Below the pieces are notes generated by a model. That model saw only the letters and a list, made by a program, of their open reading frames with translations, was not told the origin of the DNA and ran no database searches. Positions 1-8,476 of a DNA stretch of 64,000 nt are shown piece by piece. The translations under genes and the position numbers were made by a program. Position 1 is the stretch's first letter, and each line of letters begins with the position of its first letter. Source of the stretch: Xanthomonas codiaei (lineage in GTDB: Bacteria; Pseudomonadota; Gammaproteobacteria; Xanthomonadales; Xanthomonadaceae); NCBI RefSeq assembly GCF_002939785.1, contig NZ_MDEC01000025.1, positions 1 through 64,000 on the forward strand, given 5' to 3'.

Positions 1-31
1 GCTTGATCTCTTCTTCCATCACTTCGCTCAT
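1..31 (-). CDS. Probable IS3-type transposase OrfA, N-terminal fragment (runs off window)
   Basis: Ten codons are visible from an ATG at position 31 running off the left edge: MSEVMEEEIK plus one base. An AAGGAG-like ribosome binding site lies about seven bases upstream of the ATG. From memory, this acidic N-terminus resembles the start of small OrfA proteins of IS3-family elements common in Xanthomonas, which bind DNA and are followed by a frameshifted OrfB integrase. The short leader from the putative element end at position 81 to the ATG fits an IS. Only ten residues can be seen, so the family call is tentative. What is firm is that a minus-strand gene starts here. Confidence 0.45.
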   Translation of the reverse strand, partial: MSEVMEEEIK

Positions 32-81
32 CGGTGTCTCCTTCGGGGAAAGTAACACCTGAGCAGGAAATCAGTGGGTCA
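1..81 (-). mobile_element. Possible terminal part of an IS3-family insertion sequence
   Basis: Read on the minus strand, the stretch starting at position 81 begins TGACCCACTGATTTCCTGCT and leads after 50 bases to the OrfA-like start codon at 31. IS3-family elements typically begin with TG and have inverted repeats of 20-30 bp followed by a short leader to orfA. The other end lies outside the window, so neither the inverted repeat partner nor a target duplication can be tested here. Confidence 0.35.
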
Positions 82-127
82 TTACAGCTTATGCCGCCAA
101 AATCCTTAAAAATCATCAACAGATACT

Positions 128-427
128 TTAGAAACCCAAACGCATGGTTCCAAATTTATCGTTGATGCGTTTACCCTCGCCTGTCGTTTCCGAGCTGCAA
201 GAATCTAGATATGCCTGCCGGGCATTTTTTGTCTTACTTTCACTGTAACCGTGACGATCAAATTGAACGATTTTGAAATAATCTGCCATCGGACCTGCAC
301 AACTTTTGCCAGTGCTGGCCCCTACTAATTTTCCTGACATGCACATCAACGTCGCACATGAATCTCCCGCATAAGCTGGTCCAACACCAAGCATCACTAA
401 TAAAAGCGCTACATGCAAAAGCCTCAT
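128..427 (-). CDS. TrbM/KikA-like small secreted protein at the end of the T4SS locus
   Basis: 99 residues with a clear signal peptide (hydrophobic run MRLLHVALLLVMLGVGPAYA, cleavage after AYA). The mature part starts with a Cys-rich segment, CATLMCMSGK followed by SCAGPMADYFKIVQF, which resembles the TrbM/KikA/MpfK family of periplasmic conjugation proteins. Four Cys in the mature part could form disulfides. Its exact role in the transfer machinery is not known. It lies downstream of virB6 and a DUF4189 gene in the same orientation, and the locus is AT-rich like its neighbours. The family call rests on the motif and the context only. Confidence 0.6.
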   Translation of the reverse strand: MRLLHVALLLVMLGVGPAYAGDSCATLMCMSGKLVGASTGKSCAGPMADYFKIVQFDRHGYSESKTKNARQAYLDSCSSETTGEGKRINDKFGTMRLGF

Positions 428-478
428 AAGACAAACTCCGGATTTGTACTCGTTATGCTAAAAGCCTGATGAAGTGCT

Positions 479-997
479 TTAATATTTAAAAAAAACAGGC
501 TGACTGCAAGCAGAATATATTACTTTGCAATCTCCACCACTGTCATTACAATTATTGATGGCACGGATCTTCGCATAATTTTCCTCTTTTGCTAGCCCGG
601 TTGAAGCAGGCCTTCCCTTAACAGATGGCCAAGCTAGCGCAATGCATTGATTGCTATAAGTTGTTATAAGCTTGCATTTTTTTGAATCTTCCACCGCACA
701 AGTGCTAATTGCTTCGGAAGCAGCAGCTGACTTACTTTTTAGGTCAAATGAAGTCCCGACGCTTCCAGTCAGACTGTCGATAGCAATAGCACCCCAACGC
801 GACTCCCACTTACCGGTAGGTACGGCCCTAGGAGCAGGCACCTCATTATTATTGTAACCACCGCCACCAGTCTCGGTAGGGCCGCACACTGCTGAGCCTG
901 CTGCAGTGCCAATTGGACAAGCAGTTTGCGCGTCCGCCTCACCAATTAAAAAAGCGTAAAAACCAATGATGTAAAAAAAACAAAAAATAACATTCAT
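479..997 (-). CDS. DUF4189-domain secreted protein
   Basis: 172 residues. An N-terminal signal peptide ends near GEADA, followed by a short low-complexity Gly/Asn linker and then the DUF4189 pattern. That pattern is WGAIAIDSLTGSVGTSFDLKS near residue 68, then repeated Ala-rich helices and Cys pairs (STCAVEDSKKC, NQCIALAW, NNCNDSGGDCKVIYSACS). The domain is found in exported proteins, often beside T4SS genes in xanthomonads, and has no assigned biochemistry. The start at 997 lacks a strong ribosome binding site. It sits 26 bp after the virB6 stop, probably co-transcribed. It could be a system component, a cargo or an immunity-type protein; the sequence does not decide. Confidence 0.75.
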   Translation of the reverse strand: MNVIFCFFYIIGFYAFLIGEADAQTACPIGTAAGSAVCGPTETGGGGYNNNEVPAPRAVPTGKWESRWGAIAIDSLTGSVGTSFDLKSKSAAASEAISTCAVEDSKKCKLITTYSNQCIALAWPSVKGRPASTGLAKEENYAKIRAINNCNDSGGDCKVIYSACSQPVFFKY

Positions 998-1023
998 ATT
1001 AAACTACCGGTTTATGACATTTA

Positions 1024-2199
1024 CTAGGCTTGGTCATTGCGATTATAAACGCCTTTCGAACCAGCTAACATTTCCTGACCTCCCTGTCGACCTCTAACGA
1101 CTGGCGAATTCATTCCAGAGTTGACATTTCGCTCTTCTCGGCCCACATCAGCCGGCTGCTGGGGATTGTAGCCATACGACCCCGGCGGTTGCCCCTGCGG
1201 ACCCGGCCGATTTGCAGCACCAGAAGCGCCGGTGGCTGCTCCCATCGCTGCATACGGCGTAAACGCTCCAAGCGTTCCTTGGAAGAACATCGCAGCCATG
1301 GGAGGTGCGGTCAAGATCAATGTGGTCAGGATCAGGCCCATACCCCCTTGCTGCAGGGCTTGGCTGCTGATACCCGAGTTGAAATCCTGGCCTAAAACGC
1401 TGCCTATCAGCGAAGAGCCCCAGAAGGCCAAAGACACCTTGCTGACCATGTCCAACGCGATGGACGTCATGACCGCAAGGACTGACATTGAGAAAAATGT
1501 GCCGATCCCATAGAACAACCACCGTTGAAACAAGGATTTTGTCTGCTCAAATAACAGACACAAAATGAACAACGGCCCAAAGCCGACAAACAATGCCATC
1601 GCAATGCGATACAGCAACATCATGGAACCGGCTACGACCGCCGGCCCGCCCGTTCCAACGCCGACCATCCACATTGCGCGGGACTTCTGCGAGTCCAACG
1701 TCGGGTCCTGTACAACGTCAAGCACGTCAATGCTAGACAGAGCTACCTGCATCCACCCCAAGCTTTCGTCGACTTGATCTTCCGGAGTCTTGTTTTCACC
1801 AGTGATCGCATACGCGATTTCTTTCTTGACATCGTCGTTGACGAACTTCTGGATAAAGGGACTCGACATGCCGATCGAAGCGGCTATCGTGACGATCAGT
1901 GCGCTTTTGCACATCGTCACAATGAAGGCAGCCATCGATTCCCGGCTACGACCCGTGATCATATTGAAGCCTTGGATCATTACCCAAATCGTCAACACGA
2001 TCATCGCGACGCCTGAGACCCAGAGGGTAAACCGCCCCAGAAGATCTGCCTCAAACTCCGAAATTCTATTCGTCAGATAACTCATGATCTGACGATAGAA
2101 CACGAAGTCTCCGACCGATGAAACCGCCGGATATGGACTAAATGCCTGAACACTCAGGTGATTCATCCATTGCCCAAAATTTGAAATTCCATTTGCCAT
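1024..2199 (-). CDS. virB6: VirB6 inner-membrane channel component of the T4SS
   Basis: 391 residues, TrbL/VirB6 family. It has several hydrophobic spans, among them one near residues 58-78 (TLWVSGVAMIVLTIWVMIQG), one near 90-110, two around 185-235 and one near 285-310. The tail of about 70 residues is hydrophilic and rich in Gly, Pro, Gln and Asn. VirB6 is the polytopic inner-membrane protein that passes substrate from VirB11/VirB8 towards the periplasm. A GAGGTG ribosome binding site eight bases before the ATG supports this start. It follows virB5 by 53 bp. Confidence 0.9.
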   Translation of the reverse strand: MANGISNFGQWMNHLSVQAFSPYPAVSSVGDFVFYRQIMSYLTNRISEFEADLLGRFTLWVSGVAMIVLTIWVMIQGFNMITGRSRESMAAFIVTMCKSALIVTIAASIGMSSPFIQKFVNDDVKKEIAYAITGENKTPEDQVDESLGWMQVALSSIDVLDVVQDPTLDSQKSRAMWMVGVGTGGPAVVAGSMMLLYRIAMALFVGFGPLFILCLLFEQTKSLFQRWLFYGIGTFFSMSVLAVMTSIALDMVSKVSLAFWGSSLIGSVLGQDFNSGISSQALQQGGMGLILTTLILTAPPMAAMFFQGTLGAFTPYAAMGAATGASGAANRPGPQGQPPGSYGYNPQQPADVGREERNVNSGMNSPVVRGRQGGQEMLAGSKGVYNRNDQA

Positions 2200-2252
2200 T
2201 ACAACACCTCAATCAACGATTCGGGCAACGACGAACATCTAACCACCGCGGT

Positions 2253-3026
2253 CTAGTCTTCCAGCGCTTTAGCGAGCGCGGCAGTTTTCACCACGGTCCC
2301 TACGATACTCTGCTTTCCGCGCAACATATCTTGCGTAAGCGCACGCTGGTTGTCTTCTAATGCAGCAATGTACGTGTCATAACCCTTGACTTGGTTATTT
2401 ACCTGCTCAAAGGTCTTGGTCATACGGGTGTTTGTATCGTTCAACGAATACATAGATGCACCCAAATCACCAGGGTTTGTGCTGAAATTTCGCAACGACA
2501 TCAATTTATTCAAGCTTTGATCCATCGTCGGCATGGTTTCAGCTAGAAATCCAACAACGTAGTTGTAACGCTGATTCTTCATATACTGAATTGCCACGCA
2601 AAGCTGCTTTTGCTGCTCACGTGGATTAGTGTTCGCAAACCCGGTCGAGCTACTGAGCATGCTTGTGATGGACGACATACTAAAGCTGATGCCGCTACCG
2701 CAACGCTCAAATCCAAAGTTAGGCGCTACAGGCTCAAGTTTGACCCCAGTCGGCAGACCAAATGTGTTGATCATGGACTGTAACTGCACCAAGTTTTTCT
2801 GAAGAAGCTCGAACTGCGCAGTATATTGGCTATATTCAACGCCCCACTGCTTTACAGTGGCAAGCATATTCTTTATAGATTCTCCAATTGCAGCCACGTC
2901 AATAACCGGAACGCCAGTAGCTCCAGCATTAAGCGGCACCAATGTCAAGCCGAGACTGGCATATAGAGACATTGCCAAGATCCGGGCTTTTAGTTTTGGA
3001 AATCCAACCTTCAACTGACGACTCAT
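2253..3026 (-). CDS. virB5: VirB5 minor pilus subunit/adhesin of the T4SS
   Basis: 257 residues when started at the ATG at 3026, which has a well placed AGGAG. The longer open frame upstream overlaps virB4 and is not needed. The signal peptide ends near PLNAGA. The mature protein is largely helical (for example TVKQWGVEYSQYTAQFELLQ), with a single Cys pair in the middle, as expected for the VirB5 family that caps or lines the pilus. It lies 67 bp after the virB4 stop. Family recognition rests on the position between virB4 and virB6 and on the helical TrbJ/VirB5-like pattern. Confidence 0.88.
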   Translation of the reverse strand: MSRQLKVGFPKLKARILAMSLYASLGLTLVPLNAGATGVPVIDVAAIGESIKNMLATVKQWGVEYSQYTAQFELLQKNLVQLQSMINTFGLPTGVKLEPVAPNFGFERCGSGISFSMSSITSMLSSSTGFANTNPREQQKQLCVAIQYMKNQRYNYVVGFLAETMPTMDQSLNKLMSLRNFSTNPGDLGASMYSLNDTNTRMTKTFEQVNNQVKGYDTYIAALEDNQRALTQDMLRGKQSIVGTVVKTAALAKALED

Positions 3027-3093
3027 GGAATTTCTCCTATCATTCATGGTTGCAACAGCAGTGACGACAGCAAAGTTCAAAATCAGTTGCCAA

Positions 3094-5526
3094 CTAGGCA
3101 ACAACCTTTCCTTTACCAGAACCCTTTCTATTCCGATAAAACGCAGGAAGCCATTCTTCCGGCGGCACATCATTTGCGGAAACGTGCAAACGTGCAGCTG
3201 CATCGTTGACTACCGAGTGCATGATTTCGATGTTATCTGTTGACGCCGAAATTACCGCCAATGCGTCGTCCATCCCCCGCAGATTGAGCTGACAGACGCT
3301 GGACGCATGTCCTTGTTTGACCAAGAAGCAACGTGAACGCTCGTCCAGCCCGATCACAACCTGATACTCCGCCTCGCTTAGCTTAAGACCATTGATGTAA
3401 TCATCGCGGTCCGCATTTGGATTAGGCAGGAGGATCAACGTCGCAGTTTGCTCGATCAATGCAGCCGAAATATCGCTTTTTAGCGCATCTTCCGGACTTT
3501 GCGTGGCGAAGATGCCCAAGCCGTTTTGCTTTCGAATGGTCTTCTGTTTGTTTTTTGCGAATTCTTTCAATCCGCCACCACCATCAAGGATCTTCCAGAA
3601 CTCATCCATCACATAGATCAATGGCCGACCATCGATCAACGTCTCCAGCTTATGGAGCAGATAATTGATAACCGGAACACGAACCTCAGGATTATCGATA
3701 ACGTCGGTATAATCGAAACCGATAATATTGGCACGCGACAAATCGATCGTATCGACGGGATTGTCGAATACCCATCCCAGAGAATTACCCGAGGTCCAGC
3801 GACGCATGCGTGCAAATAAACCATCATCGCCCATGTTAGGCAAACTTTTTTGGAAATTTGTCATGCTGCGTAGGTGCATGGGCGTATCAAGCATGTTTTC
3901 AACGGCTCGAAAGATATCCTCTTCTTCACGAGCGCTGTATTCGCGCTTGCCAGCCAGCACCTTGATCAAGTCAGCGAGAAACTGCACATTGCTTTCGTTT
4001 CTTTCACACTGAAAAGGATTGAAACCTGTTGGCATGCCGTTATCGAGTGCAAGATAATTTCCACCACACGCGCGCACAAAGATTTCAGCACCACGGTCTT
4101 TGTCAAAGAAAAAAATGGTCGGCGATGGTTCATACTTTTGAACCTGACTCAGCAGAAAGTTGATGAGTGCAGTCTTGCCGGTACCAGACTTACCAATCAC
4201 CATCGTGTTCGCAATTGCCTTCTCGCCCAGCGAATTCTCGCTCGGGTGAGTTGCGTGAAAATTGAAAAAGTAAGGCTGACCGTTTGTGGTTTGGAGCGTG
4301 GTAACACAATCGCCCCAGGGGTTATTGTTTCGTTTACCAGTCGCAAAGTTATGAAGAGGCGAAAGCCCAAGAAAGTTTAACGAGCTGACATTGGCAATAC
4401 GCGTGCGATATCGCCAGTTACCTGGAAGCTGTGAATAGAATGATGATGCGACAGCAAGATCTTCTTTGGCGGAAACAAACCCTCCATTCGAAAGCTCTGC
4501 GCGCGTAGCAGCGATGTTTTGCGTTAAAGTCTCTTGACTATCAGCATAAACCGCCATTGTGAAATGATATTCTCCAAGCACAAAGTTACCGGATGCGATT
4601 TGATCCATCGCCATGTCCAGCTCTATGATCTGGCTGACTGCCTTGTCCCCGGATGAAATCATCATTCCTTTCGTGCGATCTAGTACACGCAAAGCATCCT
4701 GACGTCCGATCGGGCTAAAAGAGTGCGTAATCACATACTCAAAGTCCAGATACTTCAAACCATTCAAAATCCCCGGGTATGTACCCTCAGCATATTCCTT
4801 GACGTTCAGCAGAGCCCCGAAATGATTCGCTCCATTTGGAGTATTAATTACGTAGTCGCCGCTTTTAGCCGAGAACATGTGCCGGCTGACCGGCAAATAT
4901 TCGTTCACCGGAGCAGTAAGAACCGGAACTGGCTCATCAATCCTATTGATGAGATAAGCAAAAAATTCGAGAGTTTCGGAAAAAACGACGCCGTTCTTTG
5001 CTTCATAGATACCGAGTCGATAAGGTGCATAGTCACGAATGACGGCTTCGACGTTGCCTGCTAGCTCCATCAACTTTGCAACTGCCTGCTCTTGGGCAGC
5101 TTGCAACCGCTTGATGTCGGTCGTTTTCTCTGCAAACCTTTTGCCGCTGACCATGGGGCGATACAACATTGTCAAATACAGCTCATTTTGCATAAGCCGC
5201 TGTGAAGACAACATTTCGAAATATTTTTCGGATAGTTTCTGATTGAACAGATTGCTGTAGCTGCCTTTTTGAGTCAGCTTTCGTCTACGGCGGACGTCAT
5301 GCACCCAAAAAGCTACATTTACAAAGTCGGGAGCACGAAGGGTTTGTAACAACCTGTTAAATGTATTATGCCGATGTTCAAGCTCCCATTCGTCACGACC
5401 GACGAACGGCAGACCTTCCAAGTGCCAGGTAAGCAAGTAGTCGCCACCAGTTGTCTTGACCACATTGGTCGAGACATGGGACGAAAAAGGAATGAATTCG
5501 CTTATGGAAGTATCCGGGTTAAACAT
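3094..5526 (-). CDS. virB4: VirB4 ATPase of the T4SS
   Basis: 810 residues, the usual size of VirB4/CagE ATPases. The N-terminal half is the VirB4 N-domain that contacts the inner-membrane complex. The C-terminal RecA-like motor has Walker A GKSGTGKT at about residues 445-452 and Walker B LIYVMDEF at about 636-643, plus a conserved ATQSPEDAL segment. VirB4 powers pilus assembly and substrate transfer from the cytoplasmic face. A 13-bp perfect hairpin lies in the 93-bp gap after virB3, just before this gene. The ribosome binding site is weak (AGGGG about 11 bases away). Confidence 0.95.
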   Translation of the reverse strand: MFNPDTSISEFIPFSSHVSTNVVKTTGGDYLLTWHLEGLPFVGRDEWELEHRHNTFNRLLQTLRAPDFVNVAFWVHDVRRRRKLTQKGSYSNLFNQKLSEKYFEMLSSQRLMQNELYLTMLYRPMVSGKRFAEKTTDIKRLQAAQEQAVAKLMELAGNVEAVIRDYAPYRLGIYEAKNGVVFSETLEFFAYLINRIDEPVPVLTAPVNEYLPVSRHMFSAKSGDYVINTPNGANHFGALLNVKEYAEGTYPGILNGLKYLDFEYVITHSFSPIGRQDALRVLDRTKGMMISSGDKAVSQIIELDMAMDQIASGNFVLGEYHFTMAVYADSQETLTQNIAATRAELSNGGFVSAKEDLAVASSFYSQLPGNWRYRTRIANVSSLNFLGLSPLHNFATGKRNNNPWGDCVTTLQTTNGQPYFFNFHATHPSENSLGEKAIANTMVIGKSGTGKTALINFLLSQVQKYEPSPTIFFFDKDRGAEIFVRACGGNYLALDNGMPTGFNPFQCERNESNVQFLADLIKVLAGKREYSAREEEDIFRAVENMLDTPMHLRSMTNFQKSLPNMGDDGLFARMRRWTSGNSLGWVFDNPVDTIDLSRANIIGFDYTDVIDNPEVRVPVINYLLHKLETLIDGRPLIYVMDEFWKILDGGGGLKEFAKNKQKTIRKQNGLGIFATQSPEDALKSDISAALIEQTATLILLPNPNADRDDYINGLKLSEAEYQVVIGLDERSRCFLVKQGHASSVCQLNLRGMDDALAVISASTDNIEIMHSVVNDAAARLHVSANDVPPEEWLPAFYRNRKGSGKGKVVA

Positions 5527-5566
5527 CAGCTTGATCTAGCCCCTGTGGCTAATACTGTGAACGCAG

Positions 5567-5596
5567 GGAAGTCGGCGTCTGACGACGCCGACTTCC
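5567..5596 (-). repeat. Perfect hairpin between virB3 and virB4
   Basis: Arms GGAAGTCGGCGTC (5567-5579) and its exact complement (5584-5596) flank a four-base loop. In the direction of transcription it follows the virB3 stop and precedes the virB4 start by about 40 bases. There is no T-run behind it, so it is not a standard intrinsic terminator. It may be an mRNA processing or stability element that sets the ratio of virB3 and virB4. Confidence 0.7.
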
Positions 5597-5619
5597 ACTC
5601 CATCAGAAGCCCAACAATT

Positions 5620-5922
5620 TCACGGTGGTGGGTTCTTCCGATAACTATTGGGTGTAAAAACCCACTTCCCTGAATTTGAACGAACGTTCCTGACTTTAAG
5701 CTTGAACTGCCAACGCAAACCTAACAAGCGGAAAATCATTTCATCACGACGCGCCATCTGACGCATTATGAAAATAATGACAGGAATGAGGAAAAGATAT
5801 AGCAAATTCGTATACATAGAGAATACTAACGTCCCGCCCGCACCGATGAAGAACGGAACATATGGCACGCCCAAGAACATGGCAGGCCTCGTGCAACCGC
5901 GGAAGACGACGTTCTTCTTCAT
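5620..5922 (-). CDS. virB3: VirB3 inner-membrane protein of the T4SS
   Basis: 100 residues, typical for VirB3. The family signature is FRGCTRPAMFLGVPYVP near the N-terminus, followed by two adjacent hydrophobic spans (about residues 20-60) and a basic tail. VirB3 assembles with VirB4 in the inner-membrane complex. It starts one base after the virB2 stop, so translation is probably coupled. Confidence 0.92.
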   Translation of the reverse strand: MKKNVVFRGCTRPAMFLGVPYVPFFIGAGGTLVFSMYTNLLYLFLIPVIIFIMRQMARRDEMIFRLLGLRWQFKLKVRNVRSNSGKWVFTPNSYRKNPPP

Positions 5923-5923
5923 A

Positions 5924-6316
5924 TTAAACGGTCAGGAACGGCACACTGTGAGTAATAAACGCGTTTACAGCTCCGCAGGAGCCGCCCGCGCCGGTGCCCA
6001 GTAGCATACGGGCAATCTGACCTGCCGCTCCGATCAAAACGCCGCCGATCAGAATTGGGGCCACGTCGCCAATCCGCTTGTGCGCGAACGCGATTTGGTA
6101 GCCGGCGAAGATAACTGCGATTGTTACCACCGCAATAGAAGCGATGTTAAGCAATCCAGTGATGCTTGTGAAAAACTCACATGTCTTGGTGTCAGTACCA
6201 CCGAAATTTTGCGCGAAAGCTGAAGACGCGGAGAGGGCTGCAACAAATATTGCAGACTTCACAACAGTCTTCGCAGTGCGCTCAGTTTCCAGTGACATAA
6301 ATTTACCATGCTTCAT
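5924..6316 (-). CDS. virB2: VirB2 major pilin of the T4SS
   Basis: 130 residues from the ATG at 6316, which is preceded by AAGGAG at eight bases; a longer open frame upstream has no such site. The long signal peptide ends near SSAFA before QNFGG. The mature pilin has two hydrophobic helices (LLNIASIAVVTIAVIFAGYQ and the IGGVLIGAAGQIARMLL region) joined by the basic loop AHKRIGD, the standard VirB2 fold. Two Cys in the mature part are outside the helices and could form a disulfide. It lies between virB1 and virB3. Confidence 0.93.
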   Translation of the reverse strand: MKHGKFMSLETERTAKTVVKSAIFVAALSASSAFAQNFGGTDTKTCEFFTSITGLLNIASIAVVTIAVIFAGYQIAFAHKRIGDVAPILIGGVLIGAAGQIARMLLGTGAGGSCGAVNAFITHSVPFLTV

Positions 6317-6378
6317 TGTGACTCTCCTTGTTAAGGCCCAACATGACGATGCACCTACCGGATTGGCCAAACCGGAGG

Positions 6379-7431
6379 CTAGAAAACAAATGCAGCGTCT
6401 CCTGCCTGCACAAGTGGCTGTTGCAGAGAGGGACTTGCCGCAACGTGTGAGGTGGCTGCTTGCGTGGGAGGGGCACCTAGTATCACCGGTGTCCGTGAAC
6501 TCATCAAGACAGCGACCTCCCCATCGCCCGAAAGGCCCGGAGAGGCTCGGGATTCAGCTGACGATCTCGAAGGGGTAGCAGCCCTGCCACCAGACAACTG
6601 CGCGGAAACTTCCGGTCTGCGCATCCCAGAACTGGCTGAACCAGTTGGGTTCTCTTTGTTTGACCGAGAAGTTCCGACCTCTGAGGTAACACTTGTCTGA
6701 GGAAACACCTGCGCGGGATCCTGCTGCGACGCTGAGTTAACACTTTGAGTTCGTTCTTCCAATACACGCGACAACACTCGATCAGGCAAGGACTGTGTGA
6801 ATTCCTTCGTTGACCTGGCCGTCTGCCTGATATGCATCGGACTTTGGCCCACTAAAGGAATAGCGGTAGCTCCCGCCTGTGCCGTGGTTCGTGCCATGGA
6901 ATCAAACACCTTTTGCACATATCCGTGCCGAAAGCCAGTCACGAAGTTCCCTGAGTAGTAGCAACTCAGTGCTTTGCCCCAATCCCTTCCAGAGCGCTGA
7001 TAGCATTCTGAGAGAATGGCTGATCCAGCTTTCAGGTTCGGACACTGCTGGAACGCCTGCTCATAAGACAGCAAGCCATATTTTGAAAGGTTGTAACGAT
7101 TCACTTGTGCAAGCCCAAGAGAAAAGTTGTAGCCTTTTTCCTGAAGCATCTGAACCGTGGATAGAGCTTCGCCCAAGTTTTTCGGCTGTCGCACCAGTCG
7201 CCCGCCCACGACGCCGATGGCGTAAGGATTATAAGAAGACTCTACTTGGACAACATGCTGCATCACAGAAAGCGGCGCTGACATTTCTCCGCAGGCCATC
7301 ATTTCAATTCCGGGCAGCATGAGACTCCCCCCTGGCGCTTCATTTTGGAAGCCAGCTACCGACGCGCACGTGGCAAGACTTGGAGCAAACCAACCCAGAG
7401 ATAAAAAAATCGCTGCGCCTTTTTTTATCAT
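6379..7431 (-). CDS. virB1: VirB1 lytic transglycosylase of the T4SS
   Basis: 350 residues. The N-terminal signal peptide is followed by a soluble lytic transglycosylase (SLT) domain: catalytic Glu in VVQVESSYNPYAIG (about residue 64), FSLGLAQVNRYN (about 103-114), and the PNLKAGSAILSECY helix. It opens peptidoglycan for apparatus assembly. The C-terminal half (about residue 190 on) is long, Ser/Pro/Ala/Gln-rich and unstructured, reminiscent of the processed VirB1 tail in Agrobacterium. Its start overlaps the virB11 stop by 4 bp (ATGA). Confidence 0.93.
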   Translation of the reverse strand: MIKKGAAIFLSLGWFAPSLATCASVAGFQNEAPGGSLMLPGIEMMACGEMSAPLSVMQHVVQVESSYNPYAIGVVGGRLVRQPKNLGEALSTVQMLQEKGYNFSLGLAQVNRYNLSKYGLLSYEQAFQQCPNLKAGSAILSECYQRSGRDWGKALSCYYSGNFVTGFRHGYVQKVFDSMARTTAQAGATAIPLVGQSPMHIRQTARSTKEFTQSLPDRVLSRVLEERTQSVNSASQQDPAQVFPQTSVTSEVGTSRSNKENPTGSASSGMRRPEVSAQLSGGRAATPSRSSAESRASPGLSGDGEVAVLMSSRTPVILGAPPTQAATSHVAASPSLQQPLVQAGDAAFVF

Positions 7432-8465
7432 GATTGAAATTTCCTCTCAGGATTAAAGTCAATACCCGTGATATATCGACGGCCTTCGTGGGCTTTAATG
7501 TGCACAACCACATCGATTGTCATCATCAACAACCGTTTTATCACGTTGAATTCCAGTCCAGAGCCCTCCACGGAAGCCTTTACCATCAAGGCCAGTTGGT
7601 CCCAAGTCTGCTCTGGGCTACCGGCATGACAGCTGGTAATCGACCCGGGATGACCGGAGGCGCAGTTTCTTATAAAATAAAACGCTTCATCGCCGCGCAA
7701 TTCTGCCAAAATTATTCTATCCGGCTTCATACGCAAGCAAGCTTCCATACAACTTTTGGCTGTCACGTTGCTTGCGCTCTGCCCGCCTTTCGAATACAAA
7801 AGATGCACCACATTGGGCTGCGAAATGAAGAGCTCACGTGCATCCTCAATCGTGACCAAACGCTCGCTTCCGGGAATGTGGTTGACAAGCGATTTCATGA
7901 AGGTCGTCTTACCGCTACCGGTCGCACCAGAAACGACAATATTCTTCTTATAAAGCACTGCCTGCTTGAAGAATTCGGCATATTGTCGGCATTGACGGAG
8001 CATTAAGAGCTCTTTATCGTGCTCACTTACTTCACCGCTATGCTCCAAGATTTGATCAAAGAACCCATCTTCCTGGTATTGGGACAGGGTCTTTGTGTGC
8101 TTGGAAGGCAAACGAATAGTGATGGATACCTTTCCGGCATCACAGGCAGGAGGGATCACAAACTGAGCACGTTGACCGGTTGGGAAGGTTAGTGAAACAA
8201 CTGGATCAGCATCAGTAATCCGCTGACCAGTATTACTTTCATTAACCACTGCTGTACAAAACTGACGGGCGCGCTCAAATGTCAGACCGGGCACTTCTAC
8301 ACGCTCCCATCCCCCGCGCGTCTCTAGGTAAACCTCTCCAGGACGATTTATGCAAATTTCTGTCACTTCGGACGACAGCATGTAATCCTGAATACCAAGT
8401 ACGCTGTACTGGTATTCAAGAAACTCGCTAGATGCCTTTGAGACGGGCGAAACTTCTGCGTCCAC
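7428..8465 (-). CDS. virB11: VirB11 hexameric traffic ATPase of the T4SS
   Basis: 345 residues, GTG start at 8465. It belongs to the type II/IV secretion ATPase family: Walker A GATGSGKTT at about residues 180-188, the Asp box (TIEDARELFI), Walker B-like RIILAELRGDEAFYF near 250 and the His box GHPGSITSCHA near 271-281. VirB11 sits at the inner-membrane base and switches between pilus assembly and substrate translocation with VirB4 and VirD4. It is 11 bp downstream of virB10 and overlaps virB1 by 4 bp. Confidence 0.96.
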   Translation of the reverse strand: MDAEVSPVSKASSEFLEYQYSVLGIQDYMLSSEVTEICINRPGEVYLETRGGWERVEVPGLTFERARQFCTAVVNESNTGQRITDADPVVSLTFPTGQRAQFVIPPACDAGKVSITIRLPSKHTKTLSQYQEDGFFDQILEHSGEVSEHDKELLMLRQCRQYAEFFKQAVLYKKNIVVSGATGSGKTTFMKSLVNHIPGSERLVTIEDARELFISQPNVVHLLYSKGGQSASNVTAKSCMEACLRMKPDRIILAELRGDEAFYFIRNCASGHPGSITSCHAGSPEQTWDQLALMVKASVEGSGLEFNVIKRLLMMTIDVVVHIKAHEGRRYITGIDFNPERKFQS

Positions 8466-8476
8466 GTGCGCTCTCG

